Of a DNA stretch of 64,000 bases, positions 8,776 to 17,325 are shown piece after piece. This DNA is from Novosphingobium resinovorum (GTDB lineage Bacteria; Pseudomonadota; Alphaproteobacteria; Sphingomonadales; Sphingomonadaceae): assembly GCF_027922145.1 (NCBI RefSeq), contig NZ_BSFC01000019.1, positions 70,579-134,578 of the forward strand. Reading direction: 5' to 3'. Position 1 is the stretch's first letter. Every line of letters starts with the position of its first letter. A program made the position numbers and the translations under genes. Below the pieces are notes generated by a model. It worked only from the letters and a program-made list of their open reading frames with translations. It did not search any database and had not been told where the DNA came from.

Positions 8776-9816
8776 CTACGAAAGCTGTAGGCGCGGATCT
8801 ACGACAGTCCGTACCGACGTTCCAGGGCCGGAGAGATTGGCGATCGCTGCGGCCACGGAGCCGAGCCCGATACGCTCGCCAAGCCACGGTGCCACGTCGA
8901 TCCGGCCCTCGGCTATTCCGCGCATCGCGAGGTCCATGTCCTGCGGCTCCTCGCCGCCGGCGAACTGGATGTTGAGCCGCTTGTTCTGGGCGGCGAAGAC
9001 GTAGAGCGGCTCGGGCTCCATGCAGTAGCCGCCCATGACGAGGCGGCCGTCGAACGGCATGCTCTCGATGATCCGCTGCAACATGCCGGGCACGCCGACG
9101 TTCTCGTAGACGAGATTGACGCGCCGCCCGCCGAGATCGGGCAGCGGCCCGTAGGGATCGACTTCGCGCGGGTCGATGGCGATGTGCGCGCCCGCCTTCA
9201 GGGCCAGGTCGCGCCGGTCGGCGTGGAAGTCGGCCGCGACGATCGGCGCCGCTCCCGCCAGAGCAAGACCCGCGACAACGCCGAGCCCGATCGCCCCGCA
9301 GCCCAGCACCAGCGCCACGTCGTCCTTTCCGGGGCGGCCGCGCCGCGCATGTTCGAGGCCCACGGCAAGCGGTTCGATCAAGGCGGCATGATCATCCGGC
9401 AGACCCTCGGGCACCTCGAGCAGGAAGTCCTCGTCGAGCAGCATCAGTTCTCCGCACCCGCCCGGACAATCGTGGCTGAAACCGACAACGGCGTGCGCTC
9501 CGCCCTGCCGCATGATCGGCACCGACGTCACCCGCCGTCCAGGCGCGACCGGGCGGCGGCTACCGGCGCCGTAGTCGATGACCTCGCCGACGAACTCGTG
9601 ACCCGGCACGAAGGGACGCGTCTCGTCGAGCCCCGCATAGGGCCCGCCCATGCGGCGCGACAGCTCGATGACGTGACGACCACCGGTCAGGAAGTGGGCA
9701 TCCGATGCGCACAATCCGCAGGAATGCGTGCGTACCAGCGCCTGCCCCCGGCCCGGTTCCGGGTCGGGCAATTCGCGCACATGCACCGCGCCGTTCTCGA
9801 TACAGGCCGCCTTCAT
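8776..9816 (-). CDS. Zinc-dependent medium-chain alcohol dehydrogenase
   Basis: 346-residue MDR dehydrogenase. Catalytic zinc ligands are visible in CGLCASD and GHEFVGEV, with a third candidate in IEPLAVGLEH; the NAD(P)-binding Rossmann motif is GCGAIGLGV. The four-Cys structural zinc loop is absent, with only CPGGCGE in that area. The start MKAACIENGAV overlaps the end of the flavin-monooxygenase gene by 4 bp. It is the last gene of the operon SDR, NTF2-like, LLM, ADH, and is presumably an oxidation step in an unidentified catabolic route. Confidence 0.85.
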   Translation of the reverse strand: MKAACIENGAVHVRELPDPEPGRGQALVRTHSCGLCASDAHFLTGGRHVIELSRRMGGPYAGLDETRPFVPGHEFVGEVIDYGAGSRRPVAPGRRVTSVPIMRQGGAHAVVGFSHDCPGGCGELMLLDEDFLLEVPEGLPDDHAALIEPLAVGLEHARRGRPGKDDVALVLGCGAIGLGVVAGLALAGAAPIVAADFHADRRDLALKAGAHIAIDPREVDPYGPLPDLGGRRVNLVYENVGVPGMLQRIIESMPFDGRLVMGGYCMEPEPLYVFAAQNKRLNIQFAGGEEPQDMDLAMRGIAEGRIDVAPWLGERIGLGSVAAAIANLSGPGTSVRTVVDPRLQLS

Positions 9817-10826
9817 GCCGCCATCGCCTCGCGCAGCGCCGGCATCGTCGCGGCAAGCAGCCTCAGGTTCTTCCACCCCTCCTCAGGCGCGAGGCCGCCA
9901 AGCAGGGGCTGGAAGCCGATGTTGCCACCTTCTGCCGCGCCCACCTTGTCGAGCAGCATCTGCGGCGTCCACGCCGCGAAGAGCCCGGCGTGCCGCAGCT
10001 TGGCGGGATCGGTGAGACCCTTGAAGGGCGAGTTGGAGCCGTCGCCCTCGGCTTCGGCCCACTTCGCGTATTCGGTGATCACGTGAACGGCATGCGGCGC
10101 GATGGCGTCCCAGCCCTGGTCCGGGTCCTCGCACAAGTGGATTGCCATCGGCATGCCGGGACGCGGGCGGAAATACCGGCGCGGGGCATGGCCGAGCCGC
10201 GCGCACTCGGCGAGGTAGATGTCGACGAGGTCACCCTTCATCGGCCCGAACCCGACCCCGAACTTCGCCGCCCGCCTGGCCGACGCCGGCACGCCGCCAC
10301 CGACGAGGATGATGTCCTCCGGCTCCTGCACCGGCAGCGGGCGCACGAAGATCGGCCGCGCGCCGTTGCCGTCGTCATGCTCGAAGCGCTCGCCCTTCAG
10401 CGCGCGCAGGATGATCTCCAGCCCCTCGTCCATCCGCTTCGCCCGGTCCTTGAGCGACTGGCGGAACATCGCGAATTCGTGCGGCACGTAGCCCGCGCCG
10501 AAGATCACCCCCAGCCGACCGTTCGACATGTTGTCGAGCACCGCGATCTGCTCGGCCAGTTCGAGCGGATCGTGCAGCGGCAGGATCACCGCGCCGAGCA
10601 GAAAGCGGATGCGCCTGGTCACCGCCGCCATGCCGCCCGCGAGGACGAAAGGCTGCGGCAGATAGCCGTCCTGCGAGCCGTGATGCTGCATCAGGCCGAT
10701 CTGGTCGGCGCCGATCTCGTCGGCAAAGGCGGCCATCTCGATCGCGGCGCGGTAAAGCTGCGGCGTCGAGCTCGCCCATTGCGGCGAGCGCATGTCGAAC
10801 GACACCGAAATCGTGAAGTCCTTCAT
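9813..10826 (-). CDS. LLM-class (luciferase-like) flavin-dependent oxidoreductase
   Basis: 337 residues with the bacterial luciferase-like TIM-barrel sequence: MQHHGSQDGYLPQPFVLAGGMAAVT, FLLGAVILPLHDPLELAEQIAVLDNMSNGR, then GAGYVPHEF are characteristic of FMNH2/F420-type monooxygenases. The ATG at 10826 overlaps the preceding stop by one base (TGATG) and is preceded by GGGAGAGG; a GTG one codon upstream is less likely. The gene is coupled on both sides, so it should act on the same substrate as the neighbouring SDR and dehydrogenase. A separate flavin reductase is not encoded nearby. Confidence 0.85.
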   Translation of the reverse strand: MKDFTISVSFDMRSPQWASSTPQLYRAAIEMAAFADEIGADQIGLMQHHGSQDGYLPQPFVLAGGMAAVTRRIRFLLGAVILPLHDPLELAEQIAVLDNMSNGRLGVIFGAGYVPHEFAMFRQSLKDRAKRMDEGLEIILRALKGERFEHDDGNGARPIFVRPLPVQEPEDIILVGGGVPASARRAAKFGVGFGPMKGDLVDIYLAECARLGHAPRRYFRPRPGMPMAIHLCEDPDQGWDAIAPHAVHVITEYAKWAEAEGDGSNSPFKGLTDPAKLRHAGLFAAWTPQMLLDKVGAAEGGNIGFQPLLGGLAPEEGWKNLRLLAATMPALREAMAA

Positions 10827-11338
10827 CACGCCTCTCCCTGCAGGCCATGGGCGAGCGCCGCGTAGGAAGGGTCGGACCCGTCCCGGCGCGCGCGGTCATG
10901 GTGGTACATCTCGGTGACGTCGCGCACGCAATCGTAGTCGGTGACGGTATCGCGGCGGTCGATGCGCCAGACCCCGTCGCGCCGCGACCAGCGGTCGCAA
11001 TAGCGCGACCACACTTCCATCTGCACAAGCCTGCCGTCGCGCTCCATGCGCAGCGTCGCGGTGACGTAGGCCTCGCTTCCGGCCCGGTCACCATCCACCT
11101 CGATCAACACGTTGGTGACCTGGTGCGAATGCGCAAGCAGGCCGGCGTGCGCAGCGCAAATCCAGTCGATCGCCGCGTGCCCGCTGCCCTTGAAGCCGCG
11201 CTCCCCGTAATCCACGGTCGCATCCTCGTGGAACACCGCATGGCCCAGCGCCGTATCGAGGCGATCGACGCTGCGACAATAGCGGTAGAGCTGTTCGGTG
11301 ATGGCCTGCTTGTCAGCCAGTTGGCGCACGTCGCTCAC
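10826..11338 (-). CDS. NTF2-like/SnoaL-like domain protein
   Basis: 170 residues forming one NTF2-like cone fold: an N-terminal helix pair (QAITEQLYRYCRSVDRLD), then VFHEDATVDYG and the beta-sheet segment GRLVQMEVWSRYCDRW ending in WRIDRRDTVTDY. The family includes SnoaL-type cyclases, scytalone dehydratase, ketosteroid isomerase and many structural subunits, so the reaction cannot be named. The start is GTG, overlapping the SDR stop by 4 bp (GTGA). It is part of a four-gene coupled operon. Confidence 0.78.
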   Translation of the reverse strand: MSDVRQLADKQAITEQLYRYCRSVDRLDTALGHAVFHEDATVDYGERGFKGSGHAAIDWICAAHAGLLAHSHQVTNVLIEVDGDRAGSEAYVTATLRMERDGRLVQMEVWSRYCDRWSRRDGVWRIDRRDTVTDYDCVRDVTEMYHHDRARRDGSDPSYAALAHGLQGEA

Positions 11339-12138
11339 CCTTTCGCATCCGTGGAAAACGTCGCGGAAATCCGGCGAATCCGCTCGCGCCGCTGAGCGGC
11401 CGATGACGCTGACATGCCCGCCACGTCGTCCGCCTCGCCCCAGTTGCAGACGGGGCCGAACGGCAGGCGCGCGAGGCCGAGCCGGGCCACCTCGTCGGCA
11501 TCGGCAAGGCCGTCGGGCACAGCTATGCCGCGTGCCGCCATGAGTTCGCGATGCGCCGGGGTATCCGTCCGGCCAAGCACGAAGCTGAGCACATCGACAC
11601 CGTGCGGCTCCAGTTCGGCCCAGAGCGCCTCGCACAGCACGAGGTCGAACGCCTTGGTCGCCGCATAGACGCCGATGCCGGGCAGCCCGCCGTAGCAGGC
11701 GCCCGAGCCCACCACCATCAGCCCGCCCCGTTCGCGTGCGCGCATAGGAGCGGCGAAGGCGTGGAGCGCGCGGGTCACCGTCACCACATTGCGCGCGACC
11801 AGGGCATCCCAGCTGGCGACCTCGGCATCGAGGAACATCGCGCCGTTGGGATCGGCGCCCGCATTGAGGATCAGCAAGCCCACCTCGCGTCCGGCAGCGA
11901 TCCCCTGCAACTGCTCGGCCGCATCCACGGCGGCCAAGTCGATCGAGGCGGTCACGCATTCCACCCTTGCGCGCAGTTCATCCGCCAGCGCCTCCAGCGG
12001 CCCTGCGCGCCGGGCGACGAGGATGAGGTTCATCCCCTCGTCCGCCAGTTGGCGCGCAAAGGCCGCGCCGGTCCCTTCCGATGCCCCGGCAATGAGTGCC
12101 CAGGGACCATAACGCGCGGTGAACGTCGCCTGCTCCAT
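11335..12138 (-). CDS. Short-chain dehydrogenase/reductase (SDR)
   Basis: 267-residue SDR. The cofactor motif GASEGTG lies near residue 15, LNAG near 85, a catalytic Ser in VVGSGACYGG, and YAATK as the YxxxK active site. It probably oxidises or reduces a hydroxy or keto group in the pathway encoded downstream. The start MEQATFTARYGP was chosen over one 18 codons upstream because it leaves a promoter region against the divergent GbsR gene. First gene of the minus-strand operon running to 8776. Confidence 0.85.
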   Translation of the reverse strand: MEQATFTARYGPWALIAGASEGTGAAFARQLADEGMNLILVARRAGPLEALADELRARVECVTASIDLAAVDAAEQLQGIAAGREVGLLILNAGADPNGAMFLDAEVASWDALVARNVVTVTRALHAFAAPMRARERGGLMVVGSGACYGGLPGIGVYAATKAFDLVLCEALWAELEPHGVDVLSFVLGRTDTPAHRELMAARGIAVPDGLADADEVARLGLARLPFGPVCNWGEADDVAGMSASSAAQRRERIRRISATFSTDAKG

Positions 12139-12153
12139 GCCATCGTCTCCCTT

Positions 12154-12181
12154 GCGCCAGCCTGCGCATTTGCGCTGGCGC
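12154..12181. promoter_or_regulatory. 8-bp inverted repeat in the SDR/GbsR divergent promoter
   Basis: GCGCCAGC and GCTGGCGC are separated by 12 bp. The repeat lies 16 bp upstream of the SDR start and could act as an operator or as a hairpin in the SDR leader. Confidence 0.4.
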
Positions 12182-12192
12182 CCGACAATCAA

Positions 12193-12210
12193 ATTCAGTA
12201 AATACAGAAT
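12193..12210. promoter_or_regulatory. 18-bp operator-like palindrome directly abutting the regulator start
   Basis: ATTCAGTAAATACAGAAT is symmetric in the form ATTCnGTAnnTACnGAAT and ends on the base before the ATG at 12211. Size and symmetry fit a MarR/GbsR dimer site, so the regulator probably represses itself and perhaps the divergent SDR operon. Confidence 0.6.
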
Positions 12211-12693
12211 ATGCCGAACATCAAGCTGTCACAGCAGGACGAAGTCTTTCTTGACGCCATGGCGATGTTGATGGCCCCCTGGGGCTGGCCCCGGCCGGTC
12301 GGGCGCATCTACGCCTATCTGCTTCTGCGCGAGGAACCCGCAACGCTCGACGAGATCGCCGCCGATCTCGGTATGAGCAAGAGCAATGCCAGCGTGGCCG
12401 CACGCACGCTCGAGCATTGCGGCAACGCGCGAAGGCAGGGCGAGCCGGGGAGTCGCCGCATCTACTACTCGATGCCGCCGGAGTTCAGCGGGCCTTTCGT
12501 CGCCAAGGCGCAGTTGCTCGATCGGCAGGTGCGCCTGTTCGCCGATCAACGCGAGCGCGACATTGCCGCACCGGTCGCCGAACGCTTTGCGCGCATCGGT
12601 GCATTCTATACCGCGATGCGCGAGGCGATCGAGCATGTGGTCAGCGATGCGCAGCCGGCTCGAACCGAGGAAGCCGCAACACTCGTGCGGTAG
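12211..12693 (+). CDS. GbsR/MarR-family transcriptional regulator
   Basis: 160 residues with a central winged helix: LLLREEPATLDEIAADLGMSKSNASVAARTLE is a typical recognition region, followed by the wing GSRRIYYSMP. The N-terminal extension MLMAPWGWPRPVGRIYAYL is the GbsR-type hallmark. It is divergent from the SDR-LLM-ADH operon and probably controls it. No ribosome binding site is visible; the ATG immediately follows the palindrome at 12193-12210, suggesting leaderless translation. It converges with the DUF2889 gene. Confidence 0.85.
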   Translation: MPNIKLSQQDEVFLDAMAMLMAPWGWPRPVGRIYAYLLLREEPATLDEIAADLGMSKSNASVAARTLEHCGNARRQGEPGSRRIYYSMPPEFSGPFVAKAQLLDRQVRLFADQRERDIAAPVAERFARIGAFYTAMREAIEHVVSDAQPARTEEAATLVR

Positions 12694-12703
12694 GCGGGCC
12701 GCG

Positions 12704-13735
12704 TCAGCCCCCGGCTCCGGCCTCGATCCGCGCCGCAAGCGCAGGCACGTCGGCAAGCGCACGCAGAGCATCGTTCAGGTGCGTGCAGCCTTGCGGCCCT
12801 CTTAGCTGGGCCAGCACCTCCTCGCGGATTTGTGCAAGGTTGCGGCCGACCAGTCGCTGCGTGTTCGCGATCGCCCCGGGGCACTCGGAGAACGGCAGGA
12901 TGCGCGCCTCCGGCTCGAGCGAGAGCAGTTCCAGCGTGGATGCATCGGCGCGAGCGGTAAGGCGGTACTCGTGAATCGCCACGCGGCTGCCGTCGCGCCG
13001 CCTGGCGCTGTCCTGGAAAGCCGAATCGATGACGATCACGCCCGCATCGGCGTCCCGCGTCACGTCGATGCGCCGGGCGCGGCGAAAGCCCGGCCCTTCG
13101 TCCTCGGCCAGATCGTGCCAGCCCAGCGGGTCGCCCGGATTGCGCAAGTCGCCTGCATCGGCGTTGGCGACTTTTTCCGGATCGACGTCGTCCGTCATGC
13201 CGCTGTTGCCCTCCTGCAAGCCCCAGCACACGTTGACACGCTGCGCCATCATCTGTGCGTGCCTTTCCTCGCCCAGCTTGTCGCGCAGGCGATCGGCCCA
13301 GTCGGGATGCCACTGCGACCACGCGAAGGCGCTGACCAGCGCCGTGCCCGACAGATCGTCGAGGACGATGTAGAGCGGATGCGCGGCCGCGACCATCCCG
13401 GGCATAATCTCGCGCAGCAGTCCGCGCAGATGCCCGCCCGCCCGCGCACCGACGAGTTGCCCGATCGCATCGCTGGAGGGCTGCGCGGTGATCGCGGTGA
13501 TCGTCTTGTCCTCGGTCATGCGCGCTTCGTAGCGTCCCTCGGCAAAGGTCAGCCCGTCCTCTCCGGCAAGCGGCGTCCACAAGTCGCGCGCGGCGCCGAT
13601 GAAACGGCGCTGGCCGTCAAGACCATCGGGCCACGAGACGTCGATACTAGTAGTGCGCCGGACGGAGCCCGCCGTGCGCAGCGGGGCGGGATTGGCCGTG
13701 CGGCGCGGCGGCGGCGGAAGCGTGATCGTATCCAT
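12704..13735 (-). CDS. DUF2889 domain protein
   Basis: 343 residues recognised as DUF2889 by VRRTTSIDVSWPDGLDGQRRF near the N-terminus, YEARMTEDKTITAI, and the C-terminal GPQGCTHLNDALRAL. No catalytic motif is known to me. It is the last gene of the operon ALDH, SDR, quinone-oxidoreductase-like, DUF2889. Members often sit in lipid, steroid or aromatic catabolic clusters (recalled), so a role in this pathway is inferred. A GTG one codon upstream of the chosen ATG is possible. Confidence 0.75.
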   Translation of the reverse strand: MDTITLPPPPRRTANPAPLRTAGSVRRTTSIDVSWPDGLDGQRRFIGAARDLWTPLAGEDGLTFAEGRYEARMTEDKTITAITAQPSSDAIGQLVGARAGGHLRGLLREIMPGMVAAAHPLYIVLDDLSGTALVSAFAWSQWHPDWADRLRDKLGEERHAQMMAQRVNVCWGLQEGNSGMTDDVDPEKVANADAGDLRNPGDPLGWHDLAEDEGPGFRRARRIDVTRDADAGVIVIDSAFQDSARRRDGSRVAIHEYRLTARADASTLELLSLEPEARILPFSECPGAIANTQRLVGRNLAQIREEVLAQLRGPQGCTHLNDALRALADVPALAARIEAGAGG

Positions 13736-13768
13736 CACAGGGAACGCTGCACCCTACCGGGCCCGCGA

Positions 13769-14818
13769 TCAAGCCCCGGGAGCACGCTCCGGCGCCACCC
13801 GCACCAGCAGCTTGCCGACATGGTCATGCCCCGAAAACACGCTGGAAAAGGCCGCAGGCGCCGCCTCGATGCCTTCCTCGATGGCCTGCGCAAAGCGGAT
13901 GCGCCCCTCCTTCATCCACCGGGCGATATCCTCCAGACCCTTCTGTCCGGCCAGCATTCCGGCAAAGCCCCTGATCTCGAGTCCCTTGTTCATGATCAGG
14001 CGATAGAAGCCGGGCAGACGATCGGGGCCGGGTCCTTCCATGCCGACCCCGTAATAGGCGATGAACCCGCACATCGGCATGCGCGCGCCGCGCTTGAGGA
14101 GCGGCAGGACCGTCATCGTCACATCGCCGCCGACATTGTCGAGATAGACCTCCGCCCCCTCCGGCATCGCCGCCTGAAGCTGCCGGGCAAAATCCGGTGC
14201 CTTGTAGTCGGCTACCGCTTCGAAGCCGAGGTCGAGCAGCGCCGCGCACTTCGCTGCGCCGCCCGCGATGCCCACCGCCCGGCCGCCGAGCACTTTGACG
14301 ATCTGCCCCGCTATCGAGCCCACAGCGCCCGCCGCCGCCGAGATCACCACCGTCTCGCCCGCTTTGACCCGGCCGACATTGACGATCCCCTCGTAAGCGG
14401 TCTGCCCCGGCCCGCCGAGTGCACCGAGCGCGGTCGATACCGGCGCCAGTGCGGGATCGAGCTTGCGCGGCGGCCCGCGATAGTCACTCCGGTCCGGCGC
14501 CAGCACCGCATATTCCTGCCAGCCCGAGCGGCCTTCCACCACATCGCCCGGCGCGTAGTCAGGATGGTTCGAGGCGGCGACCTCACTCACTACCGGTCCG
14601 ACCATGGGCTGTCCCAGCTCCATGCGCCCCGCTCCCGTCAGCACCGTCTCGTCGACCGAGAAGCGCAGCAGCGGGTCCACCGCGATGTATAGCGTCTTCA
14701 GCAGGATCTCCCGCTCGCCCGGCCGAGGCACCGGCACTTCCTCGACACGGAAGTCGGACGGCCGGGGATTGCCCCTCGCGTAAGCGGCCAGCACCACCTG
14801 CTTCATCGTGGCCGCCAT
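13769..14818 (-). CDS. Zinc-independent NADPH-dependent oxidoreductase (MDR; enoyl/alkenal reductase type)
   Basis: 349-residue MDR protein of the leukotriene B4 dehydrogenase/CurA-like group. The substrate-domain segment YIAVDPLLRF and LDNVGGDVTMTVLPLLKRGAR are typical, with the NADPH Rossmann motif in AAAGAVGSIAGQIVKVLGG. No zinc ligands are present. The group reduces alpha,beta-unsaturated ketones or aldehydes. It starts 1 base after the SDR stop, so the two are coupled. The precise substrate is unknown. Confidence 0.85.
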   Translation of the reverse strand: MAATMKQVVLAAYARGNPRPSDFRVEEVPVPRPGEREILLKTLYIAVDPLLRFSVDETVLTGAGRMELGQPMVGPVVSEVAASNHPDYAPGDVVEGRSGWQEYAVLAPDRSDYRGPPRKLDPALAPVSTALGALGGPGQTAYEGIVNVGRVKAGETVVISAAAGAVGSIAGQIVKVLGGRAVGIAGGAAKCAALLDLGFEAVADYKAPDFARQLQAAMPEGAEVYLDNVGGDVTMTVLPLLKRGARMPMCGFIAYYGVGMEGPGPDRLPGFYRLIMNKGLEIRGFAGMLAGQKGLEDIARWMKEGRIRFAQAIEEGIEAAPAAFSSVFSGHDHVGKLLVRVAPERAPGA

Positions 14819-14819
14819 C

Positions 14820-15635
14820 TCAACCACCCGCCTTGCGCCCGGCGGATAGCCCACCGTCGACGGGAAGGTTCACGCCGGTGATGTTGGAGGCGAGGTCGGA
14901 GGCAAGGAACAGCGCGGCCGAGGCGGTATCGCGCGGGTCGATCGCCTTGCCCAGCGGGTGCGCCCTGCCCATCCCTTCGAGGATGCGGTCGCGATGCTGG
15001 CTGTCGGGGTCCATGCCGGCGTAATGGGTCAGCATCCCGGCCGGGCACACGGCGTTGACGCGAATACCCTGGTCCGCCACCTCGATGGCGAGCGCCCGGG
15101 TCAGCTGGACGATCGCGCCCTTGGTCGCCCCGTAGAGCACGCCGCCATACCCCATCAGCCCGGCGACGGATGCGGTGGAAACGATCACGCCGCCCTCGCC
15201 CAACCCCGCTTCCCGCTGCTTATCGAACTGCCGGATAGCCGCCTGACAGCCGTAGACGACGCCGTTGATGTTGACGTCCTCGACCCGCTTCATTTCCTCG
15301 GGTTCGCATTCGACGAGTGAACGCAGGCCCTTGCCGGGGATTGGGCTGATGGTCACGCCTGCGTTGTTGTAGATGATGTCGAGCCGCCCGAAGCGCTCCA
15401 CGGCCTGCGCCACGGCGGCGTCGACGCTGGCCGGATCGGCGACATTGCAGGTGACCGCCAGCGCCTCGCCGCCCGCCGCTTTCGCAAGCGCCGCGGTTTC
15501 CTCGGCGTTGTCGCCGTCGATGTCGGCGGCGACGACCTTCGCGCCATGCTCGCAGAACAGCAGCACTGCCGCGCGACCGAGTCCCGAGCCCGCGCCGGTG
15601 ATGAGGGCGACCTTGCCCTGGACCAGTCCTTCCAT
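14820..15635 (-). CDS. Short-chain dehydrogenase/reductase (SDR)
   Basis: 271-residue classical SDR: GAGSGLGR cofactor motif, VAADIDGDN (acidic residue favouring NAD), NNAG, STASVAG with the catalytic Ser, and YGATK active site, ending in a typical LPVDGG. The start was set at MEGLVQGKVALITGAG. It lies 19 bp after the ALDH stop and 1 bp before the next gene, so it belongs to the same operon. Confidence 0.88.
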   Translation of the reverse strand: MEGLVQGKVALITGAGSGLGRAAVLLFCEHGAKVVAADIDGDNAEETAALAKAAGGEALAVTCNVADPASVDAAVAQAVERFGRLDIIYNNAGVTISPIPGKGLRSLVECEPEEMKRVEDVNINGVVYGCQAAIRQFDKQREAGLGEGGVIVSTASVAGLMGYGGVLYGATKGAIVQLTRALAIEVADQGIRVNAVCPAGMLTHYAGMDPDSQHRDRILEGMGRAHPLGKAIDPRDTASAALFLASDLASNITGVNLPVDGGLSAGRKAGG

Positions 15636-15654
15636 CGTCCTTGCTCCCGTTCCC

Positions 15655-17118
15655 TCAGCCACCGATGTTTAAGGTGGTCATCATCTGGAATTCGCGCAGG
15701 CCCTCGACCCCGCGTTCGCGGCCGAGGCCGCTCATCTTGATGCCGCCGCCGCTGGCGTAGCTCGACATCACCGCGCCGTTGACGTTGACCGCCCCGCTAC
15801 GGATTTTCAGCCCGACCTCCAGCGCCTTGACCTTGTCCGTCCCGTGGACCCAGCCGGAGAGGCCGAAGCGGCTGTCGTTGGCCATCTCCACCGCGTGATC
15901 GAGATCACGGTAGCCGATCACGCCGACCACCGGCCCGAAGATCTCCTCCTGCGCGGCGGGGTTGGAATTGTCCGGCAGGTCGAGCACCGTTGGCTCCCAG
16001 TAGAAGCCCCTGGCGATACCCTCCGGCCGCTTGCCGCCGCACACCACGCGGCCGCCCGCTTCCACCGCAGCCTGGGTGAAGTGCGCGCAGCGGTCGCGCT
16101 GGGCGGCGCTGATGACCGGGCCGAGCTGGGTTGCCGGATCGCTCGCCGGCCCGATCTTCACGTTAGCAAGCAATTTGGCCATGGCGTCGAGGACTTCGGC
16201 CTTGGTCTCCTGCGGCACGAAAACCCGCGTCCCCAGCACACAGCCCTGTCCCGCGTGCGAAGTGCAGACCGAAAATGCAGCCGAAGCCGCCCGTCCCACA
16301 GCGTCGGGCAGGTAGATCTGCGCCGACTTGCCGCCCAGTTCCAGCACCAGCCGCTTGAGCGTCGGCGCTGCCTGCTCGGCCACCTTGGCCCCCACGGTGC
16401 ACGAGCCGGTGAAAGAGACCATATCGACGCGCGGATCGGTGGTCATCGCAAGCCCGCCCGCGAGGCCCGGCTCGACGACCACGTTCATGACCCCGGGCGG
16501 AAGGCCCGCTTCTTCGGCCGCTTCTGCGAAAATCATGGATGAGATGGGGGTCAGCGGATTGGGTCGCAGGACCACCGTGTCACCCGCCATGAGGGCGGGA
16601 ACGACTTTCCAGAACGCGGTATAGAACGGCACGTTGTAGGCCGAAATCGCCGAGACCACGCCGAGCGGCGACCAGCGCTTGAGGCTCTGCACGACGAAGT
16701 GCGGATTGACCCGCTCGTGGATCGGCAGAGGGTTTTCCTCCTGCTGCGGAAGGCGCAGGAACAGGTCGATGATCTCGTCGGTCATGCGCAGCGGCACGTG
16801 GACCTGCGCGCCCATGACCGTCGCCGAGACCGGGCATCCTGCTTCCTCGATCGCGCATTTCTTTAGGAAATCCGCCCGTTTGCGCATCGCCTCCCCGAAG
16901 CGCGTCATGATTTTTGCGCGCTCCTTCATCGATAGGCCCGACCATGCGCCGGAATCGAAGGCCTGCCGCGCGGCGCCGATCGCCGCGTCGGCCTGCGCTG
17001 CCGAAACGCCGACCACTTCGGCCACCACCGATTCGTCGGACGGGTTCTGGACCTCGAATCGCTCGCCTTCGCCGCGCACGAACCTGCCGCCGATATACCC
17101 TGCGTATTCCAAGCCCAC
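15655..17118 (-). CDS. NAD(P)-dependent aldehyde dehydrogenase
   Basis: 487-residue ALDH-superfamily enzyme oxidising an aldehyde to an acid. The general-base Glu is in LELGGKSAQ, the nucleophilic Cys in HAGQGCVLG, and the oxyanion Asn in SAYNVPFY, where the usual PWN is AYN. The start is GTG, or TTG at 17112, which is better spaced from GGGAGAG. First gene of the four-gene operon to 12704; a direct-repeat operator lies just upstream at 17129-17162. Confidence 0.88.
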   Translation of the reverse strand: MGLEYAGYIGGRFVRGEGERFEVQNPSDESVVAEVVGVSAAQADAAIGAARQAFDSGAWSGLSMKERAKIMTRFGEAMRKRADFLKKCAIEEAGCPVSATVMGAQVHVPLRMTDEIIDLFLRLPQQEENPLPIHERVNPHFVVQSLKRWSPLGVVSAISAYNVPFYTAFWKVVPALMAGDTVVLRPNPLTPISSMIFAEAAEEAGLPPGVMNVVVEPGLAGGLAMTTDPRVDMVSFTGSCTVGAKVAEQAAPTLKRLVLELGGKSAQIYLPDAVGRAASAAFSVCTSHAGQGCVLGTRVFVPQETKAEVLDAMAKLLANVKIGPASDPATQLGPVISAAQRDRCAHFTQAAVEAGGRVVCGGKRPEGIARGFYWEPTVLDLPDNSNPAAQEEIFGPVVGVIGYRDLDHAVEMANDSRFGLSGWVHGTDKVKALEVGLKIRSGAVNVNGAVMSSYASGGGIKMSGLGRERGVEGLREFQMMTTLNIGG

Positions 17119-17128
17119 TCTCCCGAAC

Positions 17129-17162
17129 TTATTCGCATTAGCGAATTATTGTTCGCATCAGA
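17129..17162. promoter_or_regulatory. TetR-type operator with a second half-element upstream of the ALDH operon
   Basis: ATTCGC-ATTA-GCGAAT (17131-17146) is a perfect 6-4-6 palindrome. The core TTATTCGCATTAG recurs as TTGTTCGCATCAG at 17149, exactly 20 bp later, or two helical turns. It sits 10-44 bp upstream of the ALDH start, an ideal repressor position. No TetR gene is visible in the window. Confidence 0.55.
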
Positions 17163-17325
17163 GACTAGCCGACACGTGGAGAGGCGTCAATCGCGCCACC
17201 CTCGCGCTTGTCGCAGGAGGCGGGGGCGGCTTGTAACCGCTAGGGGTCGTCCCTAGACCATGCCGGAACCCGCGAGCGCCCATCCGAGACGCTCCACCGG
17301 CAAACAACTGAGGAACCCGCGCGAA

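Noticed and set aside
12830..14692. 620-residue plus-strand open frame
   Set aside because: Antisense shadow of the DUF2889 and oxidoreductase genes; its composition is Arg/His/Gly-rich, as expected for a GC-rich antisense frame.
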